Shown: in pieces, positions 23,504-24,065 of the stretch | How positions within the stretch are numbered: the first letter of the stretch is position 1 | How the letters are laid out: each line of letters starts with the position of its first letter | Origin: DATCJU01 sp036562635 | Lineage (GTDB): Bacteria; Actinomycetota; Actinomycetes; Mycobacteriales; Pseudonocardiaceae | Direction: 5' to 3' | Assembly (NCBI GenBank): GCA_036562635.1 | Contig: DATCJU010000165.1 | Span: forward strand, 1 to 24,065 | DNA: 24,065 nt | Notes under the pieces: model-generated | Told to the model about the DNA's origin: nothing | Database searches by the model: none | The model's input: only the letters and a program-made list of their open reading frames with translations | Position numbers and translations under genes: made by a program

Positions 23504-23532
23504 TTGGCGGATCAACCACCAGGCACTAACTT
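23504..23532 (+). promoter_or_regulatory. Promoter of the 2H phosphoesterase gene (leaderless)
   Basis: TTGGCG (23504-23509), a 17-nt spacer and TAACTT (23527-23532) form a good actinobacterial sigma-70 promoter (TANNNT -10). Only 6 nt (CAGCGC) separate the -10 from the GTG at 23539, so transcription should begin at the start codon. There is no Shine-Dalgarno sequence, in agreement with leaderless translation. Confidence 0.55.
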
Positions 23533-23538
23533 CAGCGC

Positions 23539-24063
23539 GTGGCCCTGGCTGTCTGCCTGTTGTTCGACCGACGCACCGAGCGTGCCCTGCGCAAGCTCTG
23601 GGATCGACTGGAGGACCAGGGTGTGCCCACCCTACGCTCCCACACCCACGGTCTGCACCACCCCCATCTGAGCTACGCCGTGCTGTTGGAGTGGGAGTTG
23701 GAGAAGGTGCTGGCCGCGCTGGAGGAGCTGCCCGGCCACGAGCCCTTCGAGATCACCTTCGACGCGCTGGCGGCGTTCCGCCGGGGACGGCTCTCCCTGG
23801 TGCCCGCCGTCCCGGCCGACCTGGTACCCCGACAGCAGGCCGTGGTGGAGGCACTCCGAGCCACGGGTGCCCTGGTGCACGTCCACTACGAGATCGGGCG
23901 TTGGCTGCCCCACTGTTCGCTCGCACCGCGTGCCCGTCTGGACCAGCTCGGCCGCGTCGCGGCGGCCGTCTACGACATCCTGCCGTTCACCGCACGGGTG
24001 GACCGCGCCGCGGTCATCAACAGCGGGACCGGTGAGTTCTGGCCACTGCGCAACCTGCCCTGA
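23539..24063 (+). CDS. 2'-5' RNA ligase family protein (2H phosphoesterase)
   Basis: 174 residues, complete; the TGA ends 2 nt before the window edge. Seen: the two H-x-S/T motifs that define the 2H superfamily, HLSYAV (H43, S45) and PHCSLAP (H125, S127), each after a beta-strand-like segment, and a length normal for LigT-like proteins. Known: 2H enzymes hydrolyse or form 2',5' or cyclic phosphodiester bonds in RNA or small nucleotides. The physiological substrate of actinobacterial members is generally unknown. A cytoplasmic enzyme is expected, since no signal peptide is visible. The GTG start is chosen because the frame begins its first strand immediately (ALAVCLLF) and a promoter -10 box ends 6 nt upstream. 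No operon partner can be seen, as the window ends here. Confidence 0.85.
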   Translation: MALAVCLLFDRRTERALRKLWDRLEDQGVPTLRSHTHGLHHPHLSYAVLLEWELEKVLAALEELPGHEPFEITFDALAAFRRGRLSLVPAVPADLVPRQQAVVEALRATGALVHVHYEIGRWLPHCSLAPRARLDQLGRVAAAVYDILPFTARVDRAAVINSGTGEFWPLRNLP

Positions 24064-24065
24064 AC

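Larger units (their letters stand above)
22844..23538. other. 695-nt intergenic region upstream of the RHS gene
   Basis: It holds the minus-strand RHS promoter region (AT-rich part at about 22890-22960) and the plus-strand promoter of the last gene. A possible hairpin, CTTCCCG (23370-23376) with CGGGAAG (23390-23396), has a 13-nt loop. A perfect -35-like TTGACA on the plus strand at 23445-23450 has no good -10 at 16-18 nt. Open frames in the middle have no recognisable product or consistent codon bias, so I call no gene. Confidence 0.5.

Noticed and set aside
23189..23671. 160-codon plus-strand frame before the 2H gene
   Set aside because: It overlaps the 2H phosphoesterase in another frame and has no coherent codon bias or motifs.

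Overview
The window is high-GC actinobacterial DNA. Third codon positions are strongly G/C, several genes start with GTG, and ribosome binding sites are GGAGG- or GGGGGTGA-like. Family markers agree: an LAXTG cell-wall anchor, a DUF3040 membrane protein, a mycobacterial-type 4-TM holin-like protein, a split (heterodimeric) lycopene cyclase, a Rieske protein of the kind seen in actinomycete carotenoid clusters, and a very large secreted RHS protein. A filamentous actinomycete, perhaps of the Pseudonocardiales, fits; the genus cannot be settled from sequence alone. There are 17 protein genes. I see no tRNA, rRNA, CRISPR array, transposase or phage integrase.

Layout. (1) 1-2000: two minus-strand secreted proteins, an LANTG-anchored surface protein and a ricin-type lectin, with a 24-bp-stem terminator after the first. 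(2) 2400-5300: a small Cys-containing hypothetical gene divergent from a ThDP-dependent enzyme, then a convergent small membrane protein. (3) 5441-8211: a two-gene operon with a 4-base overlap, coding a MelB/GPH-type MFS transporter and a PLP-dependent lyase/decarboxylase resembling sphingosine-1-phosphate lyase. (4) 8245-10232: DUF3040 protein and a fused AccD-AccA carboxyltransferase. (5) 10402-16451: carotenoid cluster. A tightly packed minus-strand operon crtYc-crtYd-crtT-like-crtU is divergent from crtB. It is flanked on each side by a convergent, 3'-overlapping gene: a Rieske [2Fe-2S] protein and a second SAM methyltransferase. (6) 16628-22843: a 2071-residue secreted RHS/YD-repeat protein with an unrecognised 283-residue C-terminal tip, followed by a 16-bp-stem terminator. 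(7) 23539-24063: a 2H phosphoesterase of the 2'-5' RNA ligase family, predicted to be translated from a leaderless mRNA.

How the genes work together. CrtB makes phytoene. The CrtYc/CrtYd pair cyclises lycopene to beta-carotene. CrtU would aromatise the rings (isorenieratene-type). The Rieske protein and two methyltransferases are candidate tailoring enzymes. Phytoene desaturase (crtI) and GGPP synthase (crtE) are not in the window and must be elsewhere. The MFS/PLP pair looks like an uptake-and-cleavage module, possibly for phosphorylated long-chain bases. The best candidates for something undescribed are that pair, the orphan RHS tip without a visible immunity gene, and the tailoring genes around crtU.
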